From contig NZ_QNQU01000009.1 in NCBI RefSeq assembly GCF_003315595.1, forward strand, positions 62,001 to 126,000: 64,000 nt of DNA, read 5' to 3'. Source of the DNA: Pedobacter miscanthi. GTDB taxonomy: Bacteria; Bacteroidota; Bacteroidia; Sphingobacteriales; Sphingobacteriaceae. The position numbers were made by a program, and so were the translations under genes. The notes under the pieces were generated by a model that worked only from the letters and a program-made list of their open reading frames with translations, did no database searches and was not told where the DNA came from. Below, piece by piece: positions 9,219 to 17,971 of this stretch (its first letter is position 1; each line of letters starts with the position of its first letter).

Positions 9219-9842
9219 CTATTTGGCAGCACGATTGAGGCCATCAGTACTCGATGTATCGCCCGGTTTTATCAATAATGCACGTTCAAAACTGCCTTTG
9301 GCTTCGAATTTTCTGCCTGAAAAAAGCAAAGACCAGCCCAACATGTGGTTACCATCATAATCAAACGGATATAAGGCAACCACTTTTGCAAAATATTTTG
9401 AAGCCGCGGCATATTGTTTCCGGTTATAGATGATAATCCCTGCCCAATAGTTGGCCTGGGTGTTCTGAGGATCGATTTTAAGGATATTGTTATACTGTTC
9501 GAGTACCTTCTCCCAGTTGCCCGAAAGAGACAAGGGTTTTATTAAGCCAAATTTGGCTTCAACAGCATTTGGCCTGGCATTTATAGCCCTGTTATAATAA
9601 TTTTGTGATGCGGTATAATTTTTTGCAAGGTAATACAACCACCCGATGCGGAGATTGATTTCGTAATTATTTTCGGTATAAAAAGGCATCACATCACTAA
9701 TGGCTTCAGTATAATTCTTTTTGCTTTCTTCGTTATAACTATTCTGAAAAGCTTTCTGTAAGGCAGTGTTGGTTTGGGCATTTACCTCAAAAACAGATAA
9801 GCCTAGCATCGCAAATACGGTAAATTGTTTTAAAAATTCCAT
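9219..9842 (-). CDS. Secreted tetratricopeptide-repeat protein
   Basis: 207 aa with a signal peptide (about 1-22, ending NAQ) and about four TPR-like helical pairs (YYLAKNYTASQNYYNRAI, NTQANYWAGIIIYNRKQYAA, DGNHMLGWSLLFSGRKFEA). TPRs are protein-docking modules, here in the periplasm. The gene overlaps the end of the YaiO-like gene by 13 bp and is the last of the minus-strand run that begins near 18475. Probably a scaffold for the outer-membrane protein encoded just upstream. Confidence 0.8.
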   Translation of the reverse strand: MEFLKQFTVFAMLGLSVFEVNAQTNTALQKAFQNSYNEESKKNYTEAISDVMPFYTENNYEINLRIGWLYYLAKNYTASQNYYNRAINARPNAVEAKFGLIKPLSLSGNWEKVLEQYNNILKIDPQNTQANYWAGIIIYNRKQYAAASKYFAKVVALYPFDYDGNHMLGWSLLFSGRKFEAKGSFERALLIKPGDTSSTDGLNRAAK

Positions 9843-10972
9843 GTAATGCCTCCGTTTATTGAGTGTTGTAAGTAGTTAAATTTAAATATATTATCGGATT
9901 TACGCTCAAATGTATAACTCAAACCTAAAAGTAGGTGGTGTTTTAACAAAAAATAACAATTTGCCCCCGCCTTAAACTTCGTTTTATCAAAACCATTATA
10001 AATATACAGCGCATCTGCCTCTGCATAATTATATTGGTTGCCCAAAGTAACCACACCTTCCAGCCATAAATTGTGGATGGGTTTAACACCAAACAATTGC
10101 TGAAAAACAATATTATTTTCTTCTAATACATTAACCACCGAAAAACGGCTGATGCTATAAAAATTTAAATTACCGGATATGTATTTAATGAATTTTAAAT
10201 TGTATTGCCTTGTTTTCTCATCACCGATCTGCGATTGAACAAAATCTCCCTGTAAGTCGCTACCGTTTCCCGCATATTTAATCCCCGCCAAAACCGCATT
10301 GTTCTGATAAACCAGTTGCCTTAAATTAGACCGCATGTAATGATAGGCGCCAATAAAACTGATTTTTCTGAAAGGGGTATAAATAAGCCTGGCGTAATAA
10401 CCCGGCTGACTGATATTATCGTTGCGGATGGGTTGATTATAATAAGAATAGGAGGCAGATAAATTGAGTTTATAAGCCAGCCTCATATCGATAAATGCCC
10501 TGGAGAAAGTCGAATTTCCGCGCTCGTAGATATTGGTAAACTTTATCCCAGTTTCGGCACCAACATCTGTTAACCTGAAAGAACTCATCCGCTCCCCCTC
10601 TACCACGCTGCTATCTAAATGCGAAGCCAGATAGCCCGCATTTTCATTACGATTTAAATAAGTATTGCATAAATAAGCGTAATAAAGTGCAATCTGGTTG
10701 TGTTTATCGTGATCTAGAACCTGATTGTAGTGGGTTAATGCTTCAACGTAATTTTCCCTTACAAAATTGGCATAAGCTATCCGCAATCGCAACAAAGGAA
10801 AATCCTCACCATTGTTTAGTGCATTTTTTCCATAAACAATCAGCTTTTGCCATTCAGAATGATTGAATAATGCCAGCGATGTGCTATCGGTTTTTTGATA
10901 AGAACTTTGCGCTTTACCTATTGTTATCAAAACAATTAAAAGCAATGTGGTTAAACCAAGCCTGTTTCCCAT
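9830..10972 (-). CDS. YaiO-type outer-membrane beta-barrel protein with N-terminal TPR
   Basis: 380 aa. A signal peptide (about 1-21, ending GKAQ) and a TPR-like helical part (about 30-130) precede about 230 residues of alternating aromatic beta-strands ending in W-N-F, typical of an outer-membrane barrel C-terminus. Architecture and strand pattern (RAFIDMRLAYKLNLSASYSY, SFIGAYHYMRSN) fit the YaiO family, whose function is poorly known. It overlaps the transporter-peptidase gene by 22 bp and the TPR gene by 13 bp, so these three are very likely translated from one message. Confidence 0.78.
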   Translation of the reverse strand: MGNRLGLTTLLLIVLITIGKAQSSYQKTDSTSLALFNHSEWQKLIVYGKNALNNGEDFPLLRLRIAYANFVRENYVEALTHYNQVLDHDKHNQIALYYAYLCNTYLNRNENAGYLASHLDSSVVEGERMSSFRLTDVGAETGIKFTNIYERGNSTFSRAFIDMRLAYKLNLSASYSYYNQPIRNDNISQPGYYARLIYTPFRKISFIGAYHYMRSNLRQLVYQNNAVLAGIKYAGNGSDLQGDFVQSQIGDEKTRQYNLKFIKYISGNLNFYSISRFSVVNVLEENNIVFQQLFGVKPIHNLWLEGVVTLGNQYNYAEADALYIYNGFDKTKFKAGANCYFLLKHHLLLGLSYTFERKSDNIFKFNYLQHSINGGITWNF

Positions 10973-13104
10973 TTTACTTTTAATGTTCTGTTTTTATAAA
11001 TAAAATCCATTCCGATTATTCCTTTGCTATCAAGATATATTTCGGCATTAGATATTCGGGTTTGATGTTTAAAAACCTGTTTTTTTGTTTCAACATGGAT
11101 GGTTAGTCCATCATTGTCAGGTTTGATATAGTTGGAATAAGTGTTTTTAGTAAATATAATAAACGGAGCAAGCAGATCCTGAAGCCATAGTGATGGCCTG
11201 AAATTTTCTGAGTCCACGGCATAACAGTCGCTTACCCGGTGCGTTGAATAATTTATTTTATAAGCAGCCTGATAAAAAAGAAACAGGATTGATTTTCTAT
11301 CACCATAAAACCTGGTAAAATAGAACACATTTGAGTTGTTTACAAAGTAAGCTATGGCCTGGTTTTCGCGACAGTAAAAATACGTGAAGCCAAAAACATC
11401 GGTAAATACTTCCCAGGTTTCTTTGTTTGCCTGATCGTCTGTTACTACATTGATATATCCTGGCTGAAAATAGAAAGCGTGTTTTAAATAAGCATTGATT
11501 TCGGCTTTTTGAATGGTTTCGCCCTTCGTTGGGATCGCGAAGGATTTTAAAACTGTATTATTTCCCGAAGCATAATAAGCAAACGGATATGCAAGGGTTT
11601 TAGAACCGATGTAAGGTGTAGCTTGTACCTGAAAGTGCAGATGAGGCTCGGGTGAGCGACCGGAATTACCACAGAGACCAATAATATCATCCTGTTTTAC
11701 CTTATCGCCGGCACTCACTTTTATACTGTTTTTCTTTAAATGCGATACTTTACTGTATAAATGTTCGGCATGTTTAATCACGATGGTATTGCCCCAGTTC
11801 TGCTCCAGATTAACCTGCCCGATTATATTATCATCTATATGGCTGATCACTTCCTGCACAATCCCATCGCCAGCAGCCAGAACTGGTTTGTTAAAACAAT
11901 AATAATCTTCGGGTTTTATACCTGGCAGATCGTAACTTTTACCATCCATATCCTCAAGCACAAAATCGAGGGCATGCTGCCAGTCGTTTTTATGGGTAAT
12001 TTCGCCCTGATAACCTTGCGAAACCGTCCATGCGCCCATAAAAGGTAAGCTTAAGTGGAAATATTGAAAATCCTTAAGCCTTTCCTGTCCGTTTAAAAAC
12101 TGATAGAGGTTGGTTTCGGGCGAGTAATTTTGAAATATGGTAAGCTGTAATTTTCCCGGATTTTTTCTCAACATAAAAAAGTAAAGCAAACCGATGGTGA
12201 TTAAACAGAATGGCATAGAAAATACGGGAAGATCATAAATAGCAAGCAGTCTGGAAAGGCCATTTAAAACCAGAAAAGCAAAAGGTATAACCGCTACCGC
12301 CCAGGCATAAGATCGCCAGGATGGGATGAGGAAAAAGCCACCAATGGCGCAGCTCACCATCATAAAATTGGCACCAAGGTAATAATTACTGACACCATCA
12401 GGATAAGTTCCGGTGAGGTGATTAACCAGGCATGCAGTGATGAAACCAACAAGCAATAAACTAAAACCAATGCGCGAATGGATAAAAACACCAATGCTGA
12501 TCAATAATCCGGCTAATACACTATTCTGAAATAGTACGGCACTTACCGACCTGAAGAAAAGCAAGGCGTAAGCGGGTATTTTTAAATTGTCGAAAAAACC
12601 GCAAAGCTTTGCAAAATTTGTTGGCGCACCGGTATTGAGTTCAAATAATAAGGAACTGCTTTTCTGCACTAATCCCATGCCCTGATAACCGTTAGCAGCG
12701 ATTAAAACGAGCCAAAAAGTAATAATAAACGGGATGGATATGGTTGGCAGACTATATTTACCTAACAACGAAAGTAAATTAACACTTAATACCACACAAA
12801 GCAGACATGCTGCTGATAACCAAAGCCAAAAAGTAAAATTAAAGCTAAAGAAAGTGCCGAAACCAATTCCAAGCAAAAGAGAATTAAAGGTATACAAACC
12901 CGTTTTAATATCCTCTTTATTGAAATTTAAAGCCGTAACTAAAACCAGGGATGCCATTACACCAATCAAACCCGTAAGCCCTGCATTAAACTCGAACATA
13001 GAAACTACAAACAACAGCGCACCCAAAATTTTATTCTTCGAAAAGAATAAAACCGCATAGCTGTTTAAAGCCGAGCTAAGGTAATATTGCAGGTGTTTTT
13101 TCAA
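10951..13104 (-). CDS. Urea-transporter-like membrane domain fused to an M23 metallopeptidase domain
   Basis: 717 aa. Residues 1-310 are a multi-helix domain with the two-fold repeat of bacterial urea transporters: signature LPxxTxPF appears, with Ser for Thr, as LPTISIPF (119-126) and LPVFSMPF (292-299), plus FQNSVLAGLLISIGVFIHSR. After about residue 330 the chain becomes an M23/LytM-like peptidase: HALD (377-380), VLAAGDGIVQEV, GNTIVIKHAEHLYSKVSHL and HLHF (488-491). The first metal motif has H-x2-D rather than the usual H-x3-D. About 200 further residues form a C-terminal beta-rich part. The start is a TTG at 13104; an ATG 13 bp upstream is out of frame. Domain assignment is sequence-based; substrate and cleavage activity are inferred. 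Confidence 0.78.
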   Translation of the reverse strand: MKKHLQYYLSSALNSYAVLFFSKNKILGALLFVVSMFEFNAGLTGLIGVMASLVLVTALNFNKEDIKTGLYTFNSLLLGIGFGTFFSFNFTFWLWLSAACLLCVVLSVNLLSLLGKYSLPTISIPFIITFWLVLIAANGYQGMGLVQKSSSLLFELNTGAPTNFAKLCGFFDNLKIPAYALLFFRSVSAVLFQNSVLAGLLISIGVFIHSRIGFSLLLVGFITACLVNHLTGTYPDGVSNYYLGANFMMVSCAIGGFFLIPSWRSYAWAVAVIPFAFLVLNGLSRLLAIYDLPVFSMPFCLITIGLLYFFMLRKNPGKLQLTIFQNYSPETNLYQFLNGQERLKDFQYFHLSLPFMGAWTVSQGYQGEITHKNDWQHALDFVLEDMDGKSYDLPGIKPEDYYCFNKPVLAAGDGIVQEVISHIDDNIIGQVNLEQNWGNTIVIKHAEHLYSKVSHLKKNSIKVSAGDKVKQDDIIGLCGNSGRSPEPHLHFQVQATPYIGSKTLAYPFAYYASGNNTVLKSFAIPTKGETIQKAEINAYLKHAFYFQPGYINVVTDDQANKETWEVFTDVFGFTYFYCRENQAIAYFVNNSNVFYFTRFYGDRKSILFLFYQAAYKINYSTHRVSDCYAVDSENFRPSLWLQDLLAPFIIFTKNTYSNYIKPDNDGLTIHVETKKQVFKHQTRISNAEIYLDSKGIIGMDFIYKNRTLKVKWETGLV

Positions 13105-13120
13105 TTTTTATTGTCATTTC

Positions 13121-13153
13121 AAAGAAGTCAAGTTTTAAAAACCTGACTTCTTT
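13121..13153. repeat. AAAGAAGTCAAGTTTT hairpin, copy 1
   Basis: A 16-bp stem with one mismatch around AAAA, starting in the stop codon of the decarboxylase and ending 17 bp before the TTG start of the transporter-peptidase gene. The same hairpin recurs at 18681-18713 and 42327-42375. With T runs on both strands it could terminate or attenuate transcription between the decarboxylase and the envelope genes. Confidence 0.75.
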
Positions 13154-14495
13154 ATTTTAAATACTCTGGTATCTCCTCCATCATTTCTAAATATGCCAAT
13201 GTTTCGGGTTTTCTGATCTGATGGCTTTTTCCCTGCATATCGATTAATACCACGGCTGGCCTCATATTGATAAACTGCATCCACTGCGTCATGTTATAAG
13301 CACCAACTTTATGCACCACTACCTGGTCTCCCCGTTCTAAAAGCGGCAAAGTAATGCTCTCGCGCACCACATCAATGTTCATACACAGGGGACCAAACAA
13401 AACTGTTTCTTCGGTATACTGACCAGCTTCTTTAGCTACACTGATTTTATGGTCGTACCAATTGGAAGTGAATAAAATATTAATGCCAAAATCGAGTATG
13501 GTTGCGCGCCTGCCATCACTTAAACGTTTATTGGCCAATACACTTCCGACTAAATAACCGGCATCATCAATAAGCACCCTGCCGCTTTCTAAAATCAACA
13601 GAGGAAGCTCATCTGCAGCAAAACCAAAGTTTAAAATGGTATTGGTAATGGCTTCGGCAAAATCTTCTACCGATGGCACGGTATCAACCCCGGGCAGGTA
13701 AGCACCTTTTAAGGTATTGGTTGAGGGAAAACCTCCTCCCAAATCTAAGTACTGAACAGGGTTTTGAAGCTCCATTTTACAGCGCATGGCCAAATCGCAA
13801 AGTTTGGTTGCAGCTACCGAATAAGCAGCAGTTGATAACATAAAGGTGCCGATATGGCAATGCAAACCAACTAATTCTAAGTTTTCTGCAGTTATGATTT
13901 TGTTTATCGCCGCCCAGGCCTGACCATTTTCATAATTAAAGCCAAAGCGATCCCATATTGGGTAAACACCGGTATCAAAATTAACCCTGATGGCCACTTT
14001 TGCGGTTTTATTGATGCGTTTGCAAATATCAATTAATAAGTAAAGTTCATCATAATGATCGATATGGATAAGTGAATGATTTTCGACCGCCAGGGTTAAA
14101 TCGGCTTCCTTTTTATCCGGTCCGTTGAAGATAATCTGGTTACCAGCCACACCATTGCCTAAAGCTTTATGGTATTCGAAACCCGAAACCACCTCTGCCC
14201 AGCTTCCCTCCTGGTGAAAAACCCTGCAAACTGCATTTAAATAATTGGTTTTATAACTCCAAGCAAACTGAACTTTTGGATAACGTGTTTTGAACGAACG
14301 CACCGCAGCCTGGTAGTTACGCCTGATCTGCTTCTCTGACAATACAAAAACCGGCGAACCGTATTCGGCCACCAAACTTTTAACCTGAACACCATCAATC
14401 GTTTCAACAGGATCGAAATCAGTGCGGGTACCAAACTTGTTCATCAGTCCGGTATTCATTTTCCTTATGGTTGGTCGTTCGTATTTTTGTTTCAT
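13152..14495 (-). CDS. PLP-dependent fold-III decarboxylase (Orn/DAP/Arg decarboxylase 2 family) with a leader-like N-terminus
   Basis: 447 aa. An alanine-racemase-type barrel with PLP lysine K82 in SYKTNY, LHCHIGTF, the phosphate-binding GGGFP, ESGRVLIDDAGYLVG and the second-domain FGPLCMNIDVV, whose Cys and Asp match the CxxxD substrate loop. The family decarboxylates diaminopimelate, ornithine, arginine or carboxyspermidines; the substrate cannot be read here. About 35 extra N-terminal residues precede the fold and start MKQKYERPTIRKMNTG, containing YxxPxI. Preceded by an ATP-grasp gene (190-bp gap) and a PqqD-like gene. Not lysA by context, although DAP decarboxylation cannot be excluded. 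Confidence 0.85.
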   Translation of the reverse strand: MKQKYERPTIRKMNTGLMNKFGTRTDFDPVETIDGVQVKSLVAEYGSPVFVLSEKQIRRNYQAAVRSFKTRYPKVQFAWSYKTNYLNAVCRVFHQEGSWAEVVSGFEYHKALGNGVAGNQIIFNGPDKKEADLTLAVENHSLIHIDHYDELYLLIDICKRINKTAKVAIRVNFDTGVYPIWDRFGFNYENGQAWAAINKIITAENLELVGLHCHIGTFMLSTAAYSVAATKLCDLAMRCKMELQNPVQYLDLGGGFPSTNTLKGAYLPGVDTVPSVEDFAEAITNTILNFGFAADELPLLILESGRVLIDDAGYLVGSVLANKRLSDGRRATILDFGINILFTSNWYDHKISVAKEAGQYTEETVLFGPLCMNIDVVRESITLPLLERGDQVVVHKVGAYNMTQWMQFINMRPAVVLIDMQGKSHQIRKPETLAYLEMMEEIPEYLK

Positions 14496-14685
14496 TGTTT
14501 TAGCGTTAGTTTGTGTAGTATCGAGCTATCAAGATTTGGGTATTATGCCTTAAGTAGGAAGTATCGGGTATCAAGACTGAATTTGAGGCGAGATAGATCA
14601 TTTTTTGCTTTCTACCTTCAACCTTCCTGCCATCAACCTTTGCCTTTTACCTTCCTGCCATCAACCTTCCTTCCCTCTACCTTTC
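14496..14685. repeat. Repeat-rich gap between ATP-grasp and decarboxylase genes
   Basis: Holds two direct-repeat sets. AGTATCGAGCTATCAAGA (14517-14534) recurs as AGTATCGGGTATCAAGA (14560-14576). The word ACCTTCCTGCCATCAACCTT occurs twice near 14620-14670 within a pyrimidine-rich tract reaching the ATP-grasp stop. No TAnnTTTG box is seen for the decarboxylase, so it may be read from upstream. Confidence 0.6.
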
Positions 14686-15753
14686 TCATAGTTCTCCAAA
14701 GGCCGATAGCTTCTGGAATTCTTCAACATCAACAATATTATCCCAGGCATAACGGATAAACATTTTGCCAGCTTTATAAGTATTCATGTCATCTGTGGGC
14801 CTGCCCAAAGCCAGATCTACTAAAGCTTTCGGCTGGTTTTGTCCGGCGGCAACGGTTAAATATACCCAGGCCGGAAAGCGCGGATTTACTTCCATAATAT
14901 ACAGACTTCCGTTATCTTCCCTCATAATTTCGAGTTCGAAACCACCTTTCCAGATGGTTGCTTTTGCAAAATCTTTGGCGAGGGTTATCAATTTTTCATC
15001 TTCGATGGTAATGCCAGCCCATGCTTTGCCTTTTTCGGTAATGTAGAGTTTGCGCATCGGAATTACACTAATGGCATTCCCTTTTCCATCTCCCAAACCT
15101 GCAATATTAATCTCTGTTCCTTTTATAAATTTCTGCAGGATAACAGGCAAACCCCATTTGGCATGCAGTTTATGAAAGGCCCTGTGCGCATCGGCACTAT
15201 TCAATGTGGTATGCGCCTCGTAAAATTTACCTTTCACCATTAAGGGAAAACCAAATTTACTGGCAATGTTATCAATCTCCGAAGCTGTAAAAACCACCCC
15301 TTCATCAGGTACATTAAAGCCATGTTTTTCCCCAAATTTGGCCAGATTAACTTTATCTCTTTGTTCCAGCTGTTGGTGCGATGGCAGAAAGCTATGAATC
15401 CCCATCTGAAGCAAATCAGGTGCTATTTTTATAAAATTATACAGTTCGGCATCAAAATTCGGGATCAATACGTCAATCTTTTCAATCTCCTGAATTTCTT
15501 TTATGCGTGCTTTTAATGCTCCGGCTCCGGCTGTTGGGTAAGGAATACGATAGGTTTTATCCACCTGGTCCCTTAAATAAATTGCCGGTTCCAAAGTTTC
15601 GTAAGCCAAACCGATTATGCGTATATTTTCCCCAAAACCAGCACGCAATGCACGTATAACCGCCAAGCCAGGACCGGGATTATCGTTTGCATTTAAGCCT
15701 GTAACCGCTATAGTGAGGCTTTCGGTTTTGTTTAGATCTGGAGAAACGTACAT
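14686..15753 (-). CDS. ATP-grasp ligase (carbamoyl-phosphate-synthase-like)
   Basis: 355 aa. The N-terminal Rossmann-like pre-ATP domain (IAVTGLNANDNPGPGLAVIR) is followed by an ATP-grasp domain with FPLMVKGKFYEAHTT, the hinge segment VILQKFIKGTEINIAG and the metal-binding EVNPRFP (E288-R292). ATP-grasp enzymes join a carboxylate to an amine or thiol through an acyl phosphate. No ammonia-generating or biotin-binding domain is fused, so a stand-alone amino-acid or peptide ligase is likely. It begins 21 bp after the PqqD-like gene and precedes the decarboxylase, suggesting one pathway; substrates are unknown. Confidence 0.85.
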   Translation of the reverse strand: MYVSPDLNKTESLTIAVTGLNANDNPGPGLAVIRALRAGFGENIRIIGLAYETLEPAIYLRDQVDKTYRIPYPTAGAGALKARIKEIQEIEKIDVLIPNFDAELYNFIKIAPDLLQMGIHSFLPSHQQLEQRDKVNLAKFGEKHGFNVPDEGVVFTASEIDNIASKFGFPLMVKGKFYEAHTTLNSADAHRAFHKLHAKWGLPVILQKFIKGTEINIAGLGDGKGNAISVIPMRKLYITEKGKAWAGITIEDEKLITLAKDFAKATIWKGGFELEIMREDNGSLYIMEVNPRFPAWVYLTVAAGQNQPKALVDLALGRPTDDMNTYKAGKMFIRYAWDNIVDVEEFQKLSAFGEL

Positions 15754-15774
15754 GATTAGCTTTTATTTTTTCGG

Positions 15775-16017
15775 TTACAAATCTAACAGATTCGCTTCCT
15801 TTAACTGCAACATATAATCATCCCAATCCCTTTCGAACTGGTTTGGTTCTACATCATAATTTTCCAGTATTTTCTTTTTGATTTCCTCCTCACTCCCGCC
15901 CGATTTCATATAACCTAAAATCTCGGCAGCGATGGCATTACTCGTAAATGAATCGCCTGTGGCCGGATTGAAAATAAACCCGTTTTCGCTGGTGGCAATA
16001 TTCGCTTTTAACTTCAT
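15775..16017 (-). CDS. PqqD-like protein (RiPP recognition element fold)
   Basis: 80 aa, whole-length match in pattern to PqqD/RRE proteins: an N-terminal beta part (NIATSENGFIFNPATGDSFTSNAIAAEIL) then helices containing SEEEIKKKILENYDVEPNQFERDWDDYMLQL. In RiPP pathways this fold binds a peptide leader and presents it to enzymes. Its ATG overlaps the stop of the LytTR regulator (ATGA) and the ATP-grasp gene follows 21 bp later, tying it to both signalling and biosynthesis. No radical-SAM enzyme or obvious precursor peptide lies nearby; the decarboxylase N-terminus is a candidate partner. Confidence 0.85.
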   Translation of the reverse strand: MKLKANIATSENGFIFNPATGDSFTSNAIAAEILGYMKSGGSEEEIKKKILENYDVEPNQFERDWDDYMLQLKEANLLDL

Positions 16018-16715
16018 ATTCCTTTTTGCTGATTAATAAAACCACTATAAGCATCGCCAATGGGCAGTTCGGCATTGCTCAGGTTTACTTTTTTGTTGTG
16101 TATCGATTTTATTTTGGCCAGGGCTGCGATAAAACTCCGGTGTATACGTGCAAACTGATCTTCAGGCAATTTCTCCAAAACCTTTTTCATCGTCATCAGG
16201 GTTAAAATCGGTTTTTCGCTGTTACTTAGGTAAATTTTAAGGTAATCGCCCATACTTTCGATGTATTCGATGTCGCGGAGCAATATTTTGATCATTTTAT
16301 ACTCCGAATACACATAAATACTTTCATCATTTGTATTTTCCTGGGTGGCATTTTTGTATTTATAATAGTCGACAGCTTTTTCTACTGCAGCGGTAAAACG
16401 GTTAAAATCAATCGGTTTCAGCAGGTAATCGATGGCCTGAAGTTCATAACTCTCGAAAGCATAATTCCGGTAGGCCGTTGTAAAAATAATCATCGGTGAG
16501 TTTACCAGGCTTCGTACGAGTTCTACACCGGTAATATCGGGCATGTTAACGTCTACAAAAAGCAGGTCGACAGGAGTTTGTTTCAGGTATTCGGCACCCG
16601 AAAGGGCATCCTCGAAAACCTGTACCAACTGAAGATCAGGGAAGCGCGATACATACGTTTTGATGAGCTCGAGTGCCAATGGCTCATCATCAATAGCTAC
16701 ACATTTTAAGGCCAT
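16014..16715 (-). CDS. LytTR-family response regulator
   Basis: 233 aa. Receiver domain with acidic pocket DDE (residues 8-10), phosphoacceptor D55 in LFVDVNMPD, FTTAYRNYAFESYELQAIDYLLKP containing the switch Thr and conserved Lys. A LytTR DNA-binding domain (about 130-230) follows, with DIEYIESMGDYLKIYL and FARIHRSFIAALAKI. It is the partner of the kinase 14 bp upstream and is translationally coupled to the PqqD-like gene, so it probably regulates this locus. Confidence 0.92.
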   Translation of the reverse strand: MALKCVAIDDEPLALELIKTYVSRFPDLQLVQVFEDALSGAEYLKQTPVDLLFVDVNMPDITGVELVRSLVNSPMIIFTTAYRNYAFESYELQAIDYLLKPIDFNRFTAAVEKAVDYYKYKNATQENTNDESIYVYSEYKMIKILLRDIEYIESMGDYLKIYLSNSEKPILTLMTMKKVLEKLPEDQFARIHRSFIAALAKIKSIHNKKVNLSNAELPIGDAYSGFINQQKGI

Positions 16716-16729
16716 ATCAATCTGTTAAT

Positions 16730-17917
16730 TTAGCAATCTACACAAAGTTTAACGGTAAACATGCCATCGGTATTCTCAATATCCAGGCGGTGCTGCCGGG
16801 GATAAAGATGCGATAACCTTTGGCGGGTATTCGCAATTCCAATCCCCGAACGTTCCAGATTAGACTTATGGTTATAAATCTTATTCTGGCATGAAAAATC
16901 AATTCTTTCGGTATCAATACTCAAATTGATATTGATTACCGTTTTCTCTTTTTTAGTTACGCCATATTTAAAGGCATTTTCAATAAACGTCATGAAAATC
17001 AATGGAGCAATTTTTTTCCCATCGGGTTTGCCCTGTACATTAAAGTTAATCTCTGCATCAGCTCCCAACCTTAACCTTTGCAGTTCGATATAATCGCGTA
17101 CACAATCAATCTCATCTTTCAGCATCACAAAATCCTGCGTTACATCGTCTGTAACGTAGCGCATAATGTTGGATAGTTTCATGATACTTTCTGAAGTATG
17201 CTCGCTATTAATGATGGATTGGGTATAAATATTGTTCAGGGTATTAAACAGAAAATGTGGATTAATCTGTGCCTTGAGGAAAGAAAGTTCGGCTGTTGCC
17301 TTTTCTGCTTCGGCCTTTACTACTTTTGATTCGGCCGTTTGCCAGCGCTGTACGGTACTGGTAGCGATACTCAAACCCATAATCATAAAGAAAATAAAAA
17401 GACTGATCACATCGATATTCATGGGCTGGTGAAGATCCAGAATTCCGTTGGGCTTTTTTAAATTCGGATCCTGCATCCTTAAATCCTCATTTGGCAGCGG
17501 ACCAAAAGGCATTTCTACGTTGGGGCCAACATCAGGGTCTTTGCCGGGCTGCAACGATTGGTTTAAACCTTTAGGCTGTGTGTTAGGAGGGCCGTTTAAG
17601 TCGGCCATTACACTTTTATTATGCCCCAATAAATTATCATAGGGCTGTGCATAATACACAAAACTAAAGAGTAACAATACTGCCGCAATATAGATGATGT
17701 ACCTCTTTTTAAACATCAGGCGTGGTACTAAAACCAGTGCATTGAAGTAGAACATGAGCATGTAAGTACCACAAAAAAGCCAGTAATACGGTGATGCCAG
17801 CAACAAAAAACTACTTTGCCCCGATTGTTCGTTATTAATGAACAACAGCGGAAAAGTGAGGAACAAAAGCCAACCAGCCACATGGATAATGAAGGTTGGA
17901 GTTTTAAATTGCTGCAT
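16730..17917 (-). CDS. LytS/YehU-type sensor histidine kinase
   Basis: 395 aa. The N-terminal part has about four membrane helices with a proline- and asparagine-rich extracytoplasmic loop (around residues 95-165). A short coiled coil leads to the His_kinase domain with the phosphoacceptor H221 in QINPHFLFNTLNNIY, and an ATPase part with IENAFKYGV and GIGIANTRQRL. This kinase class pairs with LytTR regulators. The loop length suggests direct periplasmic sensing; the signal is unknown. Confidence 0.92.
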   Translation of the reverse strand: MQQFKTPTFIIHVAGWLLFLTFPLLFINNEQSGQSSFLLLASPYYWLFCGTYMLMFYFNALVLVPRLMFKKRYIIYIAAVLLLFSFVYYAQPYDNLLGHNKSVMADLNGPPNTQPKGLNQSLQPGKDPDVGPNVEMPFGPLPNEDLRMQDPNLKKPNGILDLHQPMNIDVISLFIFFMIMGLSIATSTVQRWQTAESKVVKAEAEKATAELSFLKAQINPHFLFNTLNNIYTQSIINSEHTSESIMKLSNIMRYVTDDVTQDFVMLKDEIDCVRDYIELQRLRLGADAEINFNVQGKPDGKKIAPLIFMTFIENAFKYGVTKKEKTVININLSIDTERIDFSCQNKIYNHKSNLERSGIGIANTRQRLSHLYPRQHRLDIENTDGMFTVKLCVDC

Positions 17918-17971
17918 GCTACAAATTAATGATATTTTTTCTGGCTATCTGATCAGAAAGTAAGGCTAAAT

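Noticed and set aside
13152-14495. Decarboxylase as plain lysA
   Set aside because: It has an extra N-terminal tail and lies with PqqD-like and ATP-grasp genes, far from dapF and without other lysine genes; the possibility cannot be fully excluded.
14487-14759. Plus-strand open frame over the decarboxylase/ATP-grasp gap
   Set aside because: It lies across repeats and the ends of two minus-strand genes; its protein is low-complexity.
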